64,000 bases of DNA from NCBI GenBank assembly GCA_041392475.1, contig JAWKLZ010000002.1, forward strand, positions 1,992,501-2,056,500. Direction: 5' to 3'. The translations under genes and the position numbers were made by a program. Below, piece after piece: positions 46,001 through 53,894 of this stretch. How positions within the stretch are numbered: position 1 is the first letter of the stretch; each line of letters opens with the position of its first letter. The notes under the pieces are model-generated. The model did not search any database. It was not told where the DNA came from and saw nothing but the letters and a program-made list of their open reading frames with translations. The DNA comes from Chitinophagales bacterium (lineage in GTDB: Bacteria > Bacteroidota > Bacteroidia > Chitinophagales > UBA2359).

Positions 46001-48671
46001 ATTCACACCAACTTCTGCAGGAAATTTTGAAATTACTTATACCTATACAAACCCCACGACCAACTGCACACACTCCGAATCCTTCAACATCTATGTAGAG
46101 GGAATTCCTGACTTCAGTTTTGTAGCGAGTGAATTGGTATGTATCAATATACCCATTGACTTCAATGTGGAAGGAGGAGATGGCACTACTTGTATGTGGA
46201 ATTTTGGAGATGGAAATACTTCTAACAATTGCACCACTTCACATACATATACCGACATAGGTTTCAAAACCATTTCGCTAACCGTCACTACTCCATTGGG
46301 CTGCAATGAAACCCGCACACAAGAAATTTTTGTATCACGCCCACCCGAATCTGACTTCACCCATAATGCAGACAATACTGATTTTCAATGTACTCCATTG
46401 GATGTCACCTTCAATAATTTAAGTAATTCATTTGGAACAGATGCCACTTATACATGGGACATGGGGAATGGAGATACTATTGTAGTGGAAAATACGAACG
46501 AACTGAATTATACTTACATAGGAGAATACATCATTTCAGACACTACTTTTTACATCACTTTAACAGTAGAAAATGCCTGTTCAACAGCCGTTTCTATAGA
46601 TTCGGTCAAGGTAAAACCGACTCCACAAGTCCAATTCGGACCAAAAGTAACCAAAGTCTGTTCGGGTACACCGCTTGACTTCAACAATATTACGATTGGT
46701 AACCCTGACTATTTTATTTGGGATTTTGGAGATGGCACAGGTAGCACAGAAGTCAATCCTCCTCCTCATGCCTATTTCACGGGCGAAGAAGATACGACTT
46801 ACATACTTCAATTGATTGCGGGAAATGAATGTGGAACAGACACTGTGCAATGGGATATTTTGGTAAAACCGAATACAGTCGAGTCTTTCTTCAATACAAG
46901 TGTAATTGAAGGTTGCGTTCCTCTGACGGTTGATTTTCAAGACTTTTCTACTGATGGGGTGAATTTATATTGGGATTTTGGAGATGGTAATTTCTCCAAT
47001 GAAGAAACGCCTAGCAATACTTTTGAAGAAGCAGGCACTTACACCACCATGCTCATTGCAGATAACAATTGTGCTTTTGATACCTCTTTTCAAGTCATTG
47101 AAGTGCTGCCTCAGCCTACCATTGAAGGTTTTGTCTTCAAAGAAATAGCTTGTGTTGGAGAATCTGTTGTTTTTTCTGCTACCACCAATGATGCAATTTC
47201 AAGCTATACTTGGTATTTTGCAGAGGAAGATAGCAGCTTTCAAACTGCTCCAACCTATATTTTTACTACTCCTGGCACAAAGGAAATCACTTTGGTTATT
47301 GTGTCTGCTCTCAATGAATGCCCAAATACCTATACAACAAGCATTGAAGTCATTGATAGACCTATTCCTGTCTTTGAAACAGTACCTGCATTTGGTTGCA
47401 GCCCATTAGAGGTTCAACTTGTCAATTTATCGGAAAACTCAGTAGCTTACGAGTGGAATTTTGGAGATGGAAGTTCTTCAATTGAAGTCAATCCAAGTCA
47501 TACCTTTTTCTCCACAACAGATACCATTTTTATTGTTACTCTGATAAGCACGAATGCGGCAAATTGCCAAGATTCTGTTAAACATCCTGTTACTGTAAAA
47601 GCACAACCCATAGCAGCTTTTTCGGCTTCCGAATATACGCACTGTGACGAGCCTGTGGTTATCAATCTATTCAATGAATCACAAGGGGATGCAGTATATG
47701 CTTGGTATTTAGATGGAGAATTGATTGCAGAATCTGTGAATACGGACGTTTTATTGGATGCCATAGGTGACTACGAAATCAAGTTGATTGCTACCAATAA
47801 TTTTGGATGTTTTGACGAAATGGACACGATTATTCGAGTCATTCCCGAACCGATGGCATCAATAGCCAGCGATGTTTTTGAAGCGTGTGAAAAAGATGCT
47901 GTATTCTTCGAAAATACTTCAACGGATTACACGCACGTCTATTGGGATTTTGGGGATGGTGATACATCTACTCTATTTCAACCCTATCACCTCTACGATT
48001 CTGCGGGAGTTTATAATTTACAGTTGGTGGTCAGCTATGATGATATTTGCTTTGATACCCTGCAATTATCACAAGCTGTCCACATTGCAGAAAGACCAAC
48101 AGCAGAATTCAATCATTCGAGTACAGATATACCTATTGCAGATTGTACGGTTACTTTTGAAAATGGCTCTTTTGAAGCCATAAAATGGTATTGGGATTTT
48201 GGAGACGGAAGTTCTTCAACAGAGGAACATCCTATTTACCGTTATTATGAAAATGGCGAGAAAATAGTGGTACTTATTGCAGAAAACAGCATTGGTTGTA
48301 CGGATACCATTTCGAAAATAATTGAGTTTCCTTTCTGCAAAGGTTTGTTTTTTCCAAATATTTTTACGCCAGATGTTCTTGAAAAAGAGGTCAATGAGTT
48401 TAGACCAAGCGGTGTAGGATTAGAATTTTATCATGTCAAAGTATATGCAAAGAATGGGGAATTGGTGTGGGAATCTACGCTACTGAATCAAGGACGACCA
48501 GTAGAAGCATGGAATGGAATGTATCAAAATGTTGGAAAACCATTGCCACAAGGTGCTTATGCTTGGGAAGTAAATTACATTTTCAGCAGCGATATGCTTG
48601 ACGGAAGAGAGGTATCTACTATTCCAACACGCTCAGAACAAGGCTCTGTTACACTCATCAGAGGACGATAA
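43092..48671 (+). CDS. Giant PKD-domain surface protein with gliding-type C-terminal domain
   Basis: An 1859-residue secreted protein. A signal peptide (FLLQVFIFFFLSTCQILAQ) comes first. The N-terminal third and the C-terminal half contain many PKD domains, marked by repeats of WDFGDGSSSxExxPSH followed by Y..G.Y.V.L.V; at least ten are recognisable. The middle (about 380-1000) has Ig-like repeats of the form GGTWSGEGI... GIFTPTSAG ... LTYTYT. The C-terminus (FFPNIFTPDVLE, then FYHVKVYAKNGELVWES and PLPQGAYAWEVNY) is the gliding motility-associated domain that acts as a T9SS type B signal. It should be exported and bound to the cell surface as an adhesin. A PorP/SprF gene follows 42 bases downstream, the usual pairing. 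Confidence 0.93.
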   Translation: MSVRFLLQVFIFFFLSTCQILAQSCNSLSICNDDGCGGGFVNYVASGSNVFCEGGNVTLENQSSISDFQEFVIDWGDGIVETVPNYNNVVHTYNYEDIDPCESEGKFDQQVCYVGKKSCSSGESCSTQSTFITVRLRPVAEFNFPDEVCIGEPASFNELSCNATTFAWNFGDGGTSTSENPSHTYNSPGIYTVNLTVTNNCSSHTMPHIVKVVSPPEPNFSYTASNVTKCNPLKLTFSNSSDTINAPTEWSITPSNGWNFTDTIQTVNSTHIEVIFTSPGEYIVELVGTNKCGTVIKEEVIEVIASPTVSLATIPNQCSTSFQYCPASSVTFNDYVESVTWEFPGGSPSSAMGKNPGCVNYNTPGNHEVKVTVTNNCGSNVATRSFILTDPNSGSNLNPQAFCVNDGLFNLDTEVLAGDWSGPGVNSQDRFNPTSAGSGIHTLIYTYTENGCDIESTLQVTVNALPTVNGGNYGVICLEDAPIQLKGTPSGGTWEGEGLSGNDPITFDPNAMGTGSYNFTYTYTDPITTCTNTDVVGIQVQNVEVDISANETSYCNSTSSIQLTASPSGGDWSGNGVAANGNFVPSNAGVGTHILTYTFTNTNGCTDSKTLEVTVSQAENINAGEDMQFCENDEPVVLEAIEPANGEWSGNGVTDGMFNPQNANIGDNIITYSFGTGTCKIIDTKIFKVDALPTITINSIQNVCIDAANFELSDYTPLGGTWSGTGIVDGNLGTFSPIEAGLGTTELTYTFTDPTTTCINSRIHQINVYQVLVDVSENSTTYCNTNNTYNFSSQVTGNLNGGSGVWEGNSIDSEGIFNPSLVDVAIGIDTLIYTFMDGLGCGNSDTLIVEVIQAQTVEAGLDEEICKNGNVLILSGFSPEGGTWSGSPAISGNEFDPSLSTAEDITLTYSIGEGSCLVQDTKVITVHPIPVLTIPNNMSICLNEGAVDLSASPEGGTWSGEGITNSTTGIFTPTSAGNFEITYTYTNPTTNCTHSESFNIYVEGIPDFSFVASELVCINIPIDFNVEGGDGTTCMWNFGDGNTSNNCTTSHTYTDIGFKTISLTVTTPLGCNETRTQEIFVSRPPESDFTHNADNTDFQCTPLDVTFNNLSNSFGTDATYTWDMGNGDTIVVENTNELNYTYIGEYIISDTTFYITLTVENACSTAVSIDSVKVKPTPQVQFGPKVTKVCSGTPLDFNNITIGNPDYFIWDFGDGTGSTEVNPPPHAYFTGEEDTTYILQLIAGNECGTDTVQWDILVKPNTVESFFNTSVIEGCVPLTVDFQDFSTDGVNLYWDFGDGNFSNEETPSNTFEEAGTYTTMLIADNNCAFDTSFQVIEVLPQPTIEGFVFKEIACVGESVVFSATTNDAISSYTWYFAEEDSSFQTAPTYIFTTPGTKEITLVIVSALNECPNTYTTSIEVIDRPIPVFETVPAFGCSPLEVQLVNLSENSVAYEWNFGDGSSSIEVNPSHTFFSTTDTIFIVTLISTNAANCQDSVKHPVTVKAQPIAAFSASEYTHCDEPVVINLFNESQGDAVYAWYLDGELIAESVNTDVLLDAIGDYEIKLIATNNFGCFDEMDTIIRVIPEPMASIASDVFEACEKDAVFFENTSTDYTHVYWDFGDGDTSTLFQPYHLYDSAGVYNLQLVVSYDDICFDTLQLSQAVHIAERPTAEFNHSSTDIPIADCTVTFENGSFEAIKWYWDFGDGSSSTEEHPIYRYYENGEKIVVLIAENSIGCTDTISKIIEFPFCKGLFFPNIFTPDVLEKEVNEFRPSGVGLEFYHVKVYAKNGELVWESTLLNQGRPVEAWNGMYQNVGKPLPQGAYAWEVNYIFSSDMLDGREVSTIPTRSEQGSVTLIRGR

Positions 48672-48713
48672 ATTGCCGCTATTCATCCCTTCATCATCCA
48701 TAAAATAAGACCA

Positions 48714-49847
48714 ATGAGATTCAAAATATATATTTACACAATACTTTTATTTTTTTGCTGTATCAATATTCAAGCACAAGATTTTGCTTTTTCACAATAT
48801 TACATGAATAAACTTTATTTGAATCCTGCTTATGTAGCTTCTGAGATAGGTGGACGCTTCAATGTCCAACACCGTCAACAGTGGCCAGGCATTTCACCTG
48901 GTTATACGTTTCAGATTACCCAATTGAGTGCGAGTACTACTTTTGGGTATTGCGATAGCAAATCTAAGAGTCCTATTAGCTATGGAATAGGAGTAACAGG
49001 AAATTTTGCTACGGAGGGAGAAGTTGCACTAAATACGCTTCAAGGCGCATTAGTGGGAGGGATTATTATAAGTGGTTTAGAAAAAAGTATGTTTCGTTTT
49101 GCAAGTTTTGGAGGAAAAATTCGCTACAATAATGTTTATTTAGACAACAATGGATGGATTTTTAGTGACCAAATAGACCCTGTTCATGGTCCTGATGCTA
49201 CCTTACCAACAGTTGCTCTACTCCCATCAGACCTTACAACGACTTATATGGATTCGGGTTTTGGTGGAATCGTTTCTTTTGGAGATACAGAAAGACACTT
49301 TAACATAGGTTTTGCAATTGATAATTGGCAGAGTAAGGACAATTTATTGAACTCAGAAAACCCAAGCGTCAGACCTACCAAACAAATTCTTCATGGCTAC
49401 GCTTACCTTCCTCTCCTCAATAACTTACTCAGTAAAGACAAACACAAATTGCTCATAAACGGAAAGTTTGAAAAACAGAGTGTTCTACACACTTTAAGCC
49501 TTGGTGCTTATTGGATTTATCGCCCTAAAGGGGCGATTGTAGAGAAACAAAAATATACCAATCTATTTGCTGGATTTCAATATAGAAATAGAGATTGGGT
49601 AGATTTCAAAACCCATACCAATGCTTTTGTAGCTGTTATTGGTGCAAGAAAGAAGACCTCAAGTGCAATACATCAGTTTAGTTTTAGCTATGATGTTCAG
49701 ACAAGCGGTTTAACGGGTTCACAAGGAGTGTTTGAATTAGGTTATACCTTTTCTTCTGAGTATGGGCTTTTTGGGTGTGGTGGAAAGGGAAAGTCAGGAG
49801 GTTCAAAAAGAAAAAGTAAAGGACCTTCGGTTAGTTGTCCTATATAA
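48714..49847 (+). CDS. PorP/SprF-family type IX secretion outer-membrane protein
   Basis: A 377-residue beta-barrel protein. The signal peptide ends CINIQAQ, followed by the family-defining start DFAFSQYYMNKLYLNPAYV, then RQQWPGISPGYTF. Later strands include SMFRFASFGGKIRYNN and HQFSFSYDVQTSGL ... FELGYTF. The C-terminus has a Cys/Gly/Lys-rich tail (GCGGKGKSGGSKRKSK), which is unusual. PorP/SprF proteins are needed for export or surface attachment of a T9SS cargo encoded next door, here the giant PKD protein, with which it probably forms an operon. Confidence 0.93.
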   Translation: MRFKIYIYTILLFFCCINIQAQDFAFSQYYMNKLYLNPAYVASEIGGRFNVQHRQQWPGISPGYTFQITQLSASTTFGYCDSKSKSPISYGIGVTGNFATEGEVALNTLQGALVGGIIISGLEKSMFRFASFGGKIRYNNVYLDNNGWIFSDQIDPVHGPDATLPTVALLPSDLTTTYMDSGFGGIVSFGDTERHFNIGFAIDNWQSKDNLLNSENPSVRPTKQILHGYAYLPLLNNLLSKDKHKLLINGKFEKQSVLHTLSLGAYWIYRPKGAIVEKQKYTNLFAGFQYRNRDWVDFKTHTNAFVAVIGARKKTSSAIHQFSFSYDVQTSGLTGSQGVFELGYTFSSEYGLFGCGGKGKSGGSKRKSKGPSVSCPI

Positions 49848-49872
49848 TTTTAAGTAGGAAGACAGATTAAAG

Positions 49873-49898
49873 AAGCGAGAAGTCAGACTTCAATACTT
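49873..49898 (+). repeat. Dispersed repeat family 8 after the PorP/SprF gene
   Basis: GAGAAGTCAGACTTCAATA, as in the copy at 30740; part of the short spacer between the PorP/SprF gene and the next gene. Confidence 0.6.
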
Positions 49899-49911
49899 TG
49901 ATTACAAAAGA

Positions 49912-49943
49912 GTTGAAGGTTCTTTTGTGTAAAACTATTTTTG
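49912..49943 (+). promoter_or_regulatory. Candidate promoter of the gene at 49994
   Basis: GTTG-N20-TATTTTTG: one mismatch in the upstream element, correct spacing and a full TAnnTTTG downstream element. It ends 50 bases before the ATG. Confidence 0.4.
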
Positions 49944-49993
49944 TCCTGCTACTTAAAACAAATAATTTTCACTCAATTCTATAATTTTCAAAA

Positions 49994-51256
49994 ATGAAAA
50001 AATTAATCCTCATTCTATTTATTTTTTCCTCTATTTGTTGTGACAAAACCCTTGCACAAGAAATTTATGTTGATGGTCAAAACAAAAATTATATTAAAGT
50101 AAGAAATGATTTAGGCTACACGCATAAATTTACTTTACTAAATAATGAAACAAAGTCAGAGAAAGAAATTTATTTAACCCCAAATAGCTCTGGAAGATTC
50201 GATTTAAAACTTTCAAGAAAAAATATAAAGAAGTACTCAATAATAACGACTTACGATATTAATGCTTACAAACAGGACTTGAAAATAATACAAGCTAATT
50301 ATGAAAGTAGAGAAAGACAAAGGAGGAATGATATCATAGGAGAATCTATTTTAAGAGGTTTGGATGAGTTTTTTACTGGGGGGAAAATATTTGGTTTTAT
50401 TGATGTTTCTAAGTTGGTAATTGATGCTATTAATGGAAAAGATTTGGGCGAGTGGACAGAAGATTTAGCAATTACTTTGATTGAAAAGGAAATAGTCGAC
50501 CAAATGGATACACGAGCTGCAAAAGCAGCTGCTACATCTGCTTTTGCTCTTAAAGGACTTTTGCAAGAAAAGGAATATAAAGATTTGGACAGACGAACAG
50601 ATTTATGTATCGAAAGATTGGGAAAAGGTGTCAAGAGAGAAACAAAGCTTACAAACAAGATAAGAAGATACCCAAGATATGAATTGTCTATAGAAGGAAC
50701 ACTACCCTTAAAAAATGAATATACTTATACTCCAATTTCAGGCAATTTGGTTGCAGAGGAAGATTATAAAAAGAATGTAATGCCTTATTCTATTCGCATG
50801 AATCATTTATGGAAAAGCAACAAGTCAAGAAGTATTTTCTACATTCCTATGAGTTATAGCCAATCTCCCTTGCTCATAAATTCTCTTTTTCCAGAAACAG
50901 CTTTATCTTTCAACCATATTGATTTGTGCTTGGGGTATGGATATAGAATCATTGGTAACCCCAATATTGGATTAGATTTGAATTTGGAAATAGGCGGACG
51001 GGCTAATTTTCGCAATTCATATTCTAATGTTGGTGGTAATGATTTTGGAAAGATAGAGTCGTTTGAGTATGATGAAATAAATCCGTTACTAAATGGAGGA
51101 ATTACTTTAGACTTAAAACTATTTAAACTAATAGGTCGATACTCATATACCTTGCAAATTGACAATAAACCAAAAAATACAATATCAAACCTTACGGCTG
51201 AATATTATCAAGTAGGTTTGGCAATTCCCCTATTTAAAAAGTATAAATTTTATTAA
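49994..51256 (+). CDS. Exported protein with helical middle and outer-membrane-barrel-like C-terminus
   Basis: A 420-residue protein that I do not recognise. A signal peptide (LILILFIFSSICC ... LAQ) precedes a beta-type segment (YIKVRNDLGYTHKFTLLNN). A helical, charged stretch (about 95-215) contains RERQRRNDIIGESILRGLDE and AAKAAATSAFALKGLLQEK. The last 200 residues alternate hydrophobic and aromatic residues as in an outer-membrane barrel and end in an aromatic residue (KKYKFY), typical of proteins inserted by the BAM machinery. The next gene starts five bases after its stop, so the pair is probably co-transcribed with the nuclease-like protein. Confidence 0.6.
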   Translation: MKKLILILFIFSSICCDKTLAQEIYVDGQNKNYIKVRNDLGYTHKFTLLNNETKSEKEIYLTPNSSGRFDLKLSRKNIKKYSIITTYDINAYKQDLKIIQANYESRERQRRNDIIGESILRGLDEFFTGGKIFGFIDVSKLVIDAINGKDLGEWTEDLAITLIEKEIVDQMDTRAAKAAATSAFALKGLLQEKEYKDLDRRTDLCIERLGKGVKRETKLTNKIRRYPRYELSIEGTLPLKNEYTYTPISGNLVAEEDYKKNVMPYSIRMNHLWKSNKSRSIFYIPMSYSQSPLLINSLFPETALSFNHIDLCLGYGYRIIGNPNIGLDLNLEIGGRANFRNSYSNVGGNDFGKIESFEYDEINPLLNGGITLDLKLFKLIGRYSYTLQIDNKPKNTISNLTAEYYQVGLAIPLFKKYKFY

Positions 51257-51261
51257 AAAAT

Positions 51262-52098
51262 ATGACAAAATCAACTCTATCAAAGTCAGTCATTTTTGTA
51301 TTCTTCCTTTGTTTCTCTTTCACTGTATCAGCCGACAGCTTCAAAATGCTCACTTGGAACATTCGTGATTTGGGGAAAACCAAAGACGATAATGAAATCC
51401 GTACCATAGCTTATGTATTGAATGACTATGATTTAATTGCCATACAAGAAGTCGTTGCCAAAGACCCCGGAGGGGCACAAGCTGTTGCCCAAATTGTAGA
51501 TGATTTGAATCGCATGGGTAGTAAATGGGACTATCAAATAAGCGACCCTACACGTAGCCCATCGTCCTATATCAGTGAGCGTTATGCCTTTATTTGGAGA
51601 ACCTCAAAAATTGAAGCAATTGGTAGGGCTTTTTTAGATTCCGAACTTCAAAGTATTTGTGATAGAGAGCCTTTTATTGGTCAATTCAAAGTGAAGAATA
51701 GTGCTAAGCCCTTTTTTGTTATAAATTTTCATTCCAGACCACACAATAAAAATCCAGAAGGGGAAATCAAATATTTCGACCAATATCCCCAAAGAGTAGG
51801 TTCAGAGACGGTTTTTATTGCAGGCGATTTTAACTTAGACGAAAATCACCCTGTTTGGAGCAGCCTTTATGAGAATGGATTTACTTCTTGTCTAACAAAT
51901 AGTCCTACAACTTTGAAACAAAAATGTGTCAATGGTAATTTTCTTAACCATGCCATTGACAATATTTACTTCAATCAATCCCTAATAACCTTATTGGATG
52001 CAGGACGGGTAAATTTTGTAGGAGAATGTGAGCAAGTTGAAGAAGCACGCAATATTTCAGACCATTTGCCTGTATTTTTGCATTGTGAAATAAAATAA
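51262..52098 (+). CDS. Endonuclease/exonuclease/phosphatase-fold secreted protein
   Basis: A 278-residue protein with a signal peptide (FVFFLCFSFTVSA). The DNase I-like fold is read from MLTWNIRDLG (metal-site Asn), IAIQEVVAK (metal-site Glu), FFVINFHSRPH (catalytic His region), FIAGDFNLDENH (Asp/Asn pair) and NISDHLPVFL (final Asp-His). All five motifs are present, so it should be an active phosphodiesterase or nuclease in the periplasm or outside the cell. It follows the exported barrel-like protein by five bases, so an operon is likely; extracellular DNA or phosphate scavenging is possible (inference). Confidence 0.9.
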   Translation: MTKSTLSKSVIFVFFLCFSFTVSADSFKMLTWNIRDLGKTKDDNEIRTIAYVLNDYDLIAIQEVVAKDPGGAQAVAQIVDDLNRMGSKWDYQISDPTRSPSSYISERYAFIWRTSKIEAIGRAFLDSELQSICDREPFIGQFKVKNSAKPFFVINFHSRPHNKNPEGEIKYFDQYPQRVGSETVFIAGDFNLDENHPVWSSLYENGFTSCLTNSPTTLKQKCVNGNFLNHAIDNIYFNQSLITLLDAGRVNFVGECEQVEEARNISDHLPVFLHCEIK

Positions 52099-52186
52099 TT
52101 GTTTAGATCCAAAAGATATAAGAACCGTTTATGTAAAAAGTAGTTGTTTGCTACAAAATTAGTTAGGTGCAGAAAGTTCTAATAAA

Positions 52187-52221
52187 AAAGTGGCAACTTA
52201 AATTTTTTAAGTTGCCACTTT
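52187..52221. terminator. Strong hairpin terminator downstream of the nuclease-fold gene
   Basis: AAAGTGGCAACTTAAA and TTTAAGTTGCCACTTT form a perfect 16-bp stem with a 3-base loop, and sit just left of the insertion sequence. The T-run on the plus strand is interrupted, so termination may be bidirectional. Confidence 0.75.
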
Positions 52222-52249
52222 CTTTGAATGATACTATAATGTATTTTTC

Positions 52250-53578
52250 GGGTGCATCCCAAATTGTCGCAGAAGCTAAAAAAAGCTATTTTTGAGGCAC
52301 TAAATCAATAAAAATATGACAAAGGAAGAATATTTAGAATTGGCTTTATCTTATTGGGCATCATTTGAATCTTTGAAAAAAGAAGAAAGTTTTTATGACT
52401 ATGAAAAGGGGTTTGAGGGAGTGATACTGAAATTTGGACAAGATTTATTAGAAAGTAGTATAAGTAAACCAGGAGAAGACCGTCGTAAAAAAAAACAATA
52501 GCAAGTCGATTTGGCTCTATCGCTATCGCCAAAACGCATATGTGGAGTAATGGTATCAATGGCTTTCAAGTAAGCCCTTATCTTCAAGAGTTACAAGCTT
52601 ATGCTGGTCAATCGGATAACTATAGCGCAGCGGTGTGTGACTTAGAAAAATATCTACGTATAGAAACGAATCGTAGTCAAACAGAGCGAGTTACGAAGTA
52701 TTACGCATCAGAACTTCAAAGTGTGAAACCTGTTTTACCAGTTGCTCAAAGAAAACTAAGTGAGTCTCTAAAAGAGAGTGTTGAACAAGAGGGGCTTGTC
52801 TATTCTATGATAGATGGGGGTATGCTTCAAACTCGTGAAGGAGAAAAAGGGAATGATTGGAAAGAAGTAAAGTTAGGGCGTATATTTACAGACCTTGACC
52901 ACTATGAATTAGATAAGAATCATTGTTGGCTAAAGCAATCTATCTATGCTGCACATTTGGGTAGTCATAAAGATTTCCTGTGTAAATTTGAGCCATTAGT
53001 AGATATATTATCGCCGATAAATGAACGACTTGTTTTTGTTGCAGATGGAGCACCTTGGATTTGGAATTGGGTAGAAGAGTCTTATCCTAAAGCTACACAA
53101 ATCCTTGATTTTTATCATGCAGCAGAGCATTTAAGTAAATTTGCTAAACTGTATTACAAAACAATAGAAGAGCAAAAAAATTGGTTGAACAAACAAAAAA
53201 ATGCTTTACTCAATGATGAAATTAGTGTCGTTATAAAAGGGATTGAAGAGTTAGAAAAACGTGCACAAAAATCTGAAAAAGAACGAAATAGCCTGCTAAA
53301 CTATTTGAGAAACAATGAGTTTCGCATGATGTATAAAACTTTTAGAGACACAGGTTTATTTATAGGTTCGGGAGCAATCGAATCTGCTCACCGAACAGTT
53401 ATTCAAAAAAGATTGAAACAATCGGGACAAAGATGGACTTTAGATGGTGCACAGAAAATTATTGATTTGAGACTTATGAATATGAATCAACAATGGCATG
53501 AACTTATAAAATTGATACAAGCAAAGGAACTTGAATTATATAAAAAACAAGCATAAGGCGACAATTTGGGATGCACCC
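52250..53578 (+). mobile_element. Complete ISKra4-type insertion sequence, 1329 bp
   Basis: Perfect 21-bp terminal inverted repeats (52250-52270 and 53558-53578, beginning GGGTGCATCCCAAATTG) enclose two overlapping-frame transposase open reading frames. The 8-base sequence TATTTTTC is present immediately outside both ends (52242-52249 and 53579-53586), so target duplication is intact and insertion recent. It landed between the convergent nuclease-fold gene and secG, 13 bases from the secG stop. Confidence 0.9.
52316..53556 (+). CDS. ISKra4-family transposase, likely made by -1 frameshifting
   Basis: Two frames cover the gene: 52316-52501 (MTKEEYLELALSYWASFE ... GEDRRKKKQ, stop) and a second frame running from about 52489, in which a start at 52540 is internal. 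The break coincides with a run of nine A (52487-52495). A -1 slip there joins the frames without loss: RRKKK continues as TIASRFGSIAIAKTHMWSN. Catalytic signatures follow: MIDGGMLQTRE (first Asp), FVADGAPWIWNWVEE with ILDFYHAAEHL (second Asp), and GSGAIESAHRTVIQKRL (Glu). The family call rests on FYHAAEHL and GSGAIESA. The fusion product would have about 413 residues. Confidence 0.85.
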
Positions 53579-53598
53579 TATTTTTCTACGGGAGGTTA

Positions 53599-53892
53599 TT
53601 ATTCGTTATCATTAATACTTTCGATAAGTGTTTCATTGCCATTGTCTCCACTATTTCTTTGGTCAGGCAAAAAAGCACTGGTCAAAATACTCAAGACAAA
53701 CAAAGCAATAATAAGTGTCCAAGTAGCTTTATCTAGGAAGTCTGTTGTTTGTTTTACACCTCCCATCATATTGCCACCGCCACCGCCACCAAAGCCAGCG
53801 CCTAAACCACCGCCTTTAGGATTCTGCACTAAGATTACCAACATCATCAACAGACAGATGAAAATAATGAGGATGGTTATAAATACGTACAT
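53599..53892 (-). CDS. secG: Preprotein translocase subunit SecG
   Basis: A 97-residue membrane protein with two helices (VFITILIIFICLLMMLVIL; WTLIIALFVLSILTSAF) around the conserved VQNPKGGGLGAGFGGG cytoplasmic loop and KQTTDFLDKATW. It is the small SecYEG subunit for protein export. The C-terminal tail is short and acidic, as in other Bacteroidota. It starts two bases downstream of the TPR gene, so lptE, the TPR gene and secG form an operon. The insertion sequence lies 13 bases beyond its stop without damaging it. Confidence 0.95.
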   Translation of the reverse strand: MYVFITILIIFICLLMMLVILVQNPKGGGLGAGFGGGGGGNMMGGVKQTTDFLDKATWTLIIALFVLSILTSAFLPDQRNSGDNGNETLIESINDNE

Positions 53893-53894
53893 AA

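Noticed and set aside
43092..48671. Periodic repeats that could be mistaken for a CRISPR or tandem array
   Set aside because: The periodicity comes from repeated PKD and Ig-like domains in a single open frame; repeat units are long and diverged, with no spacer-repeat pattern.
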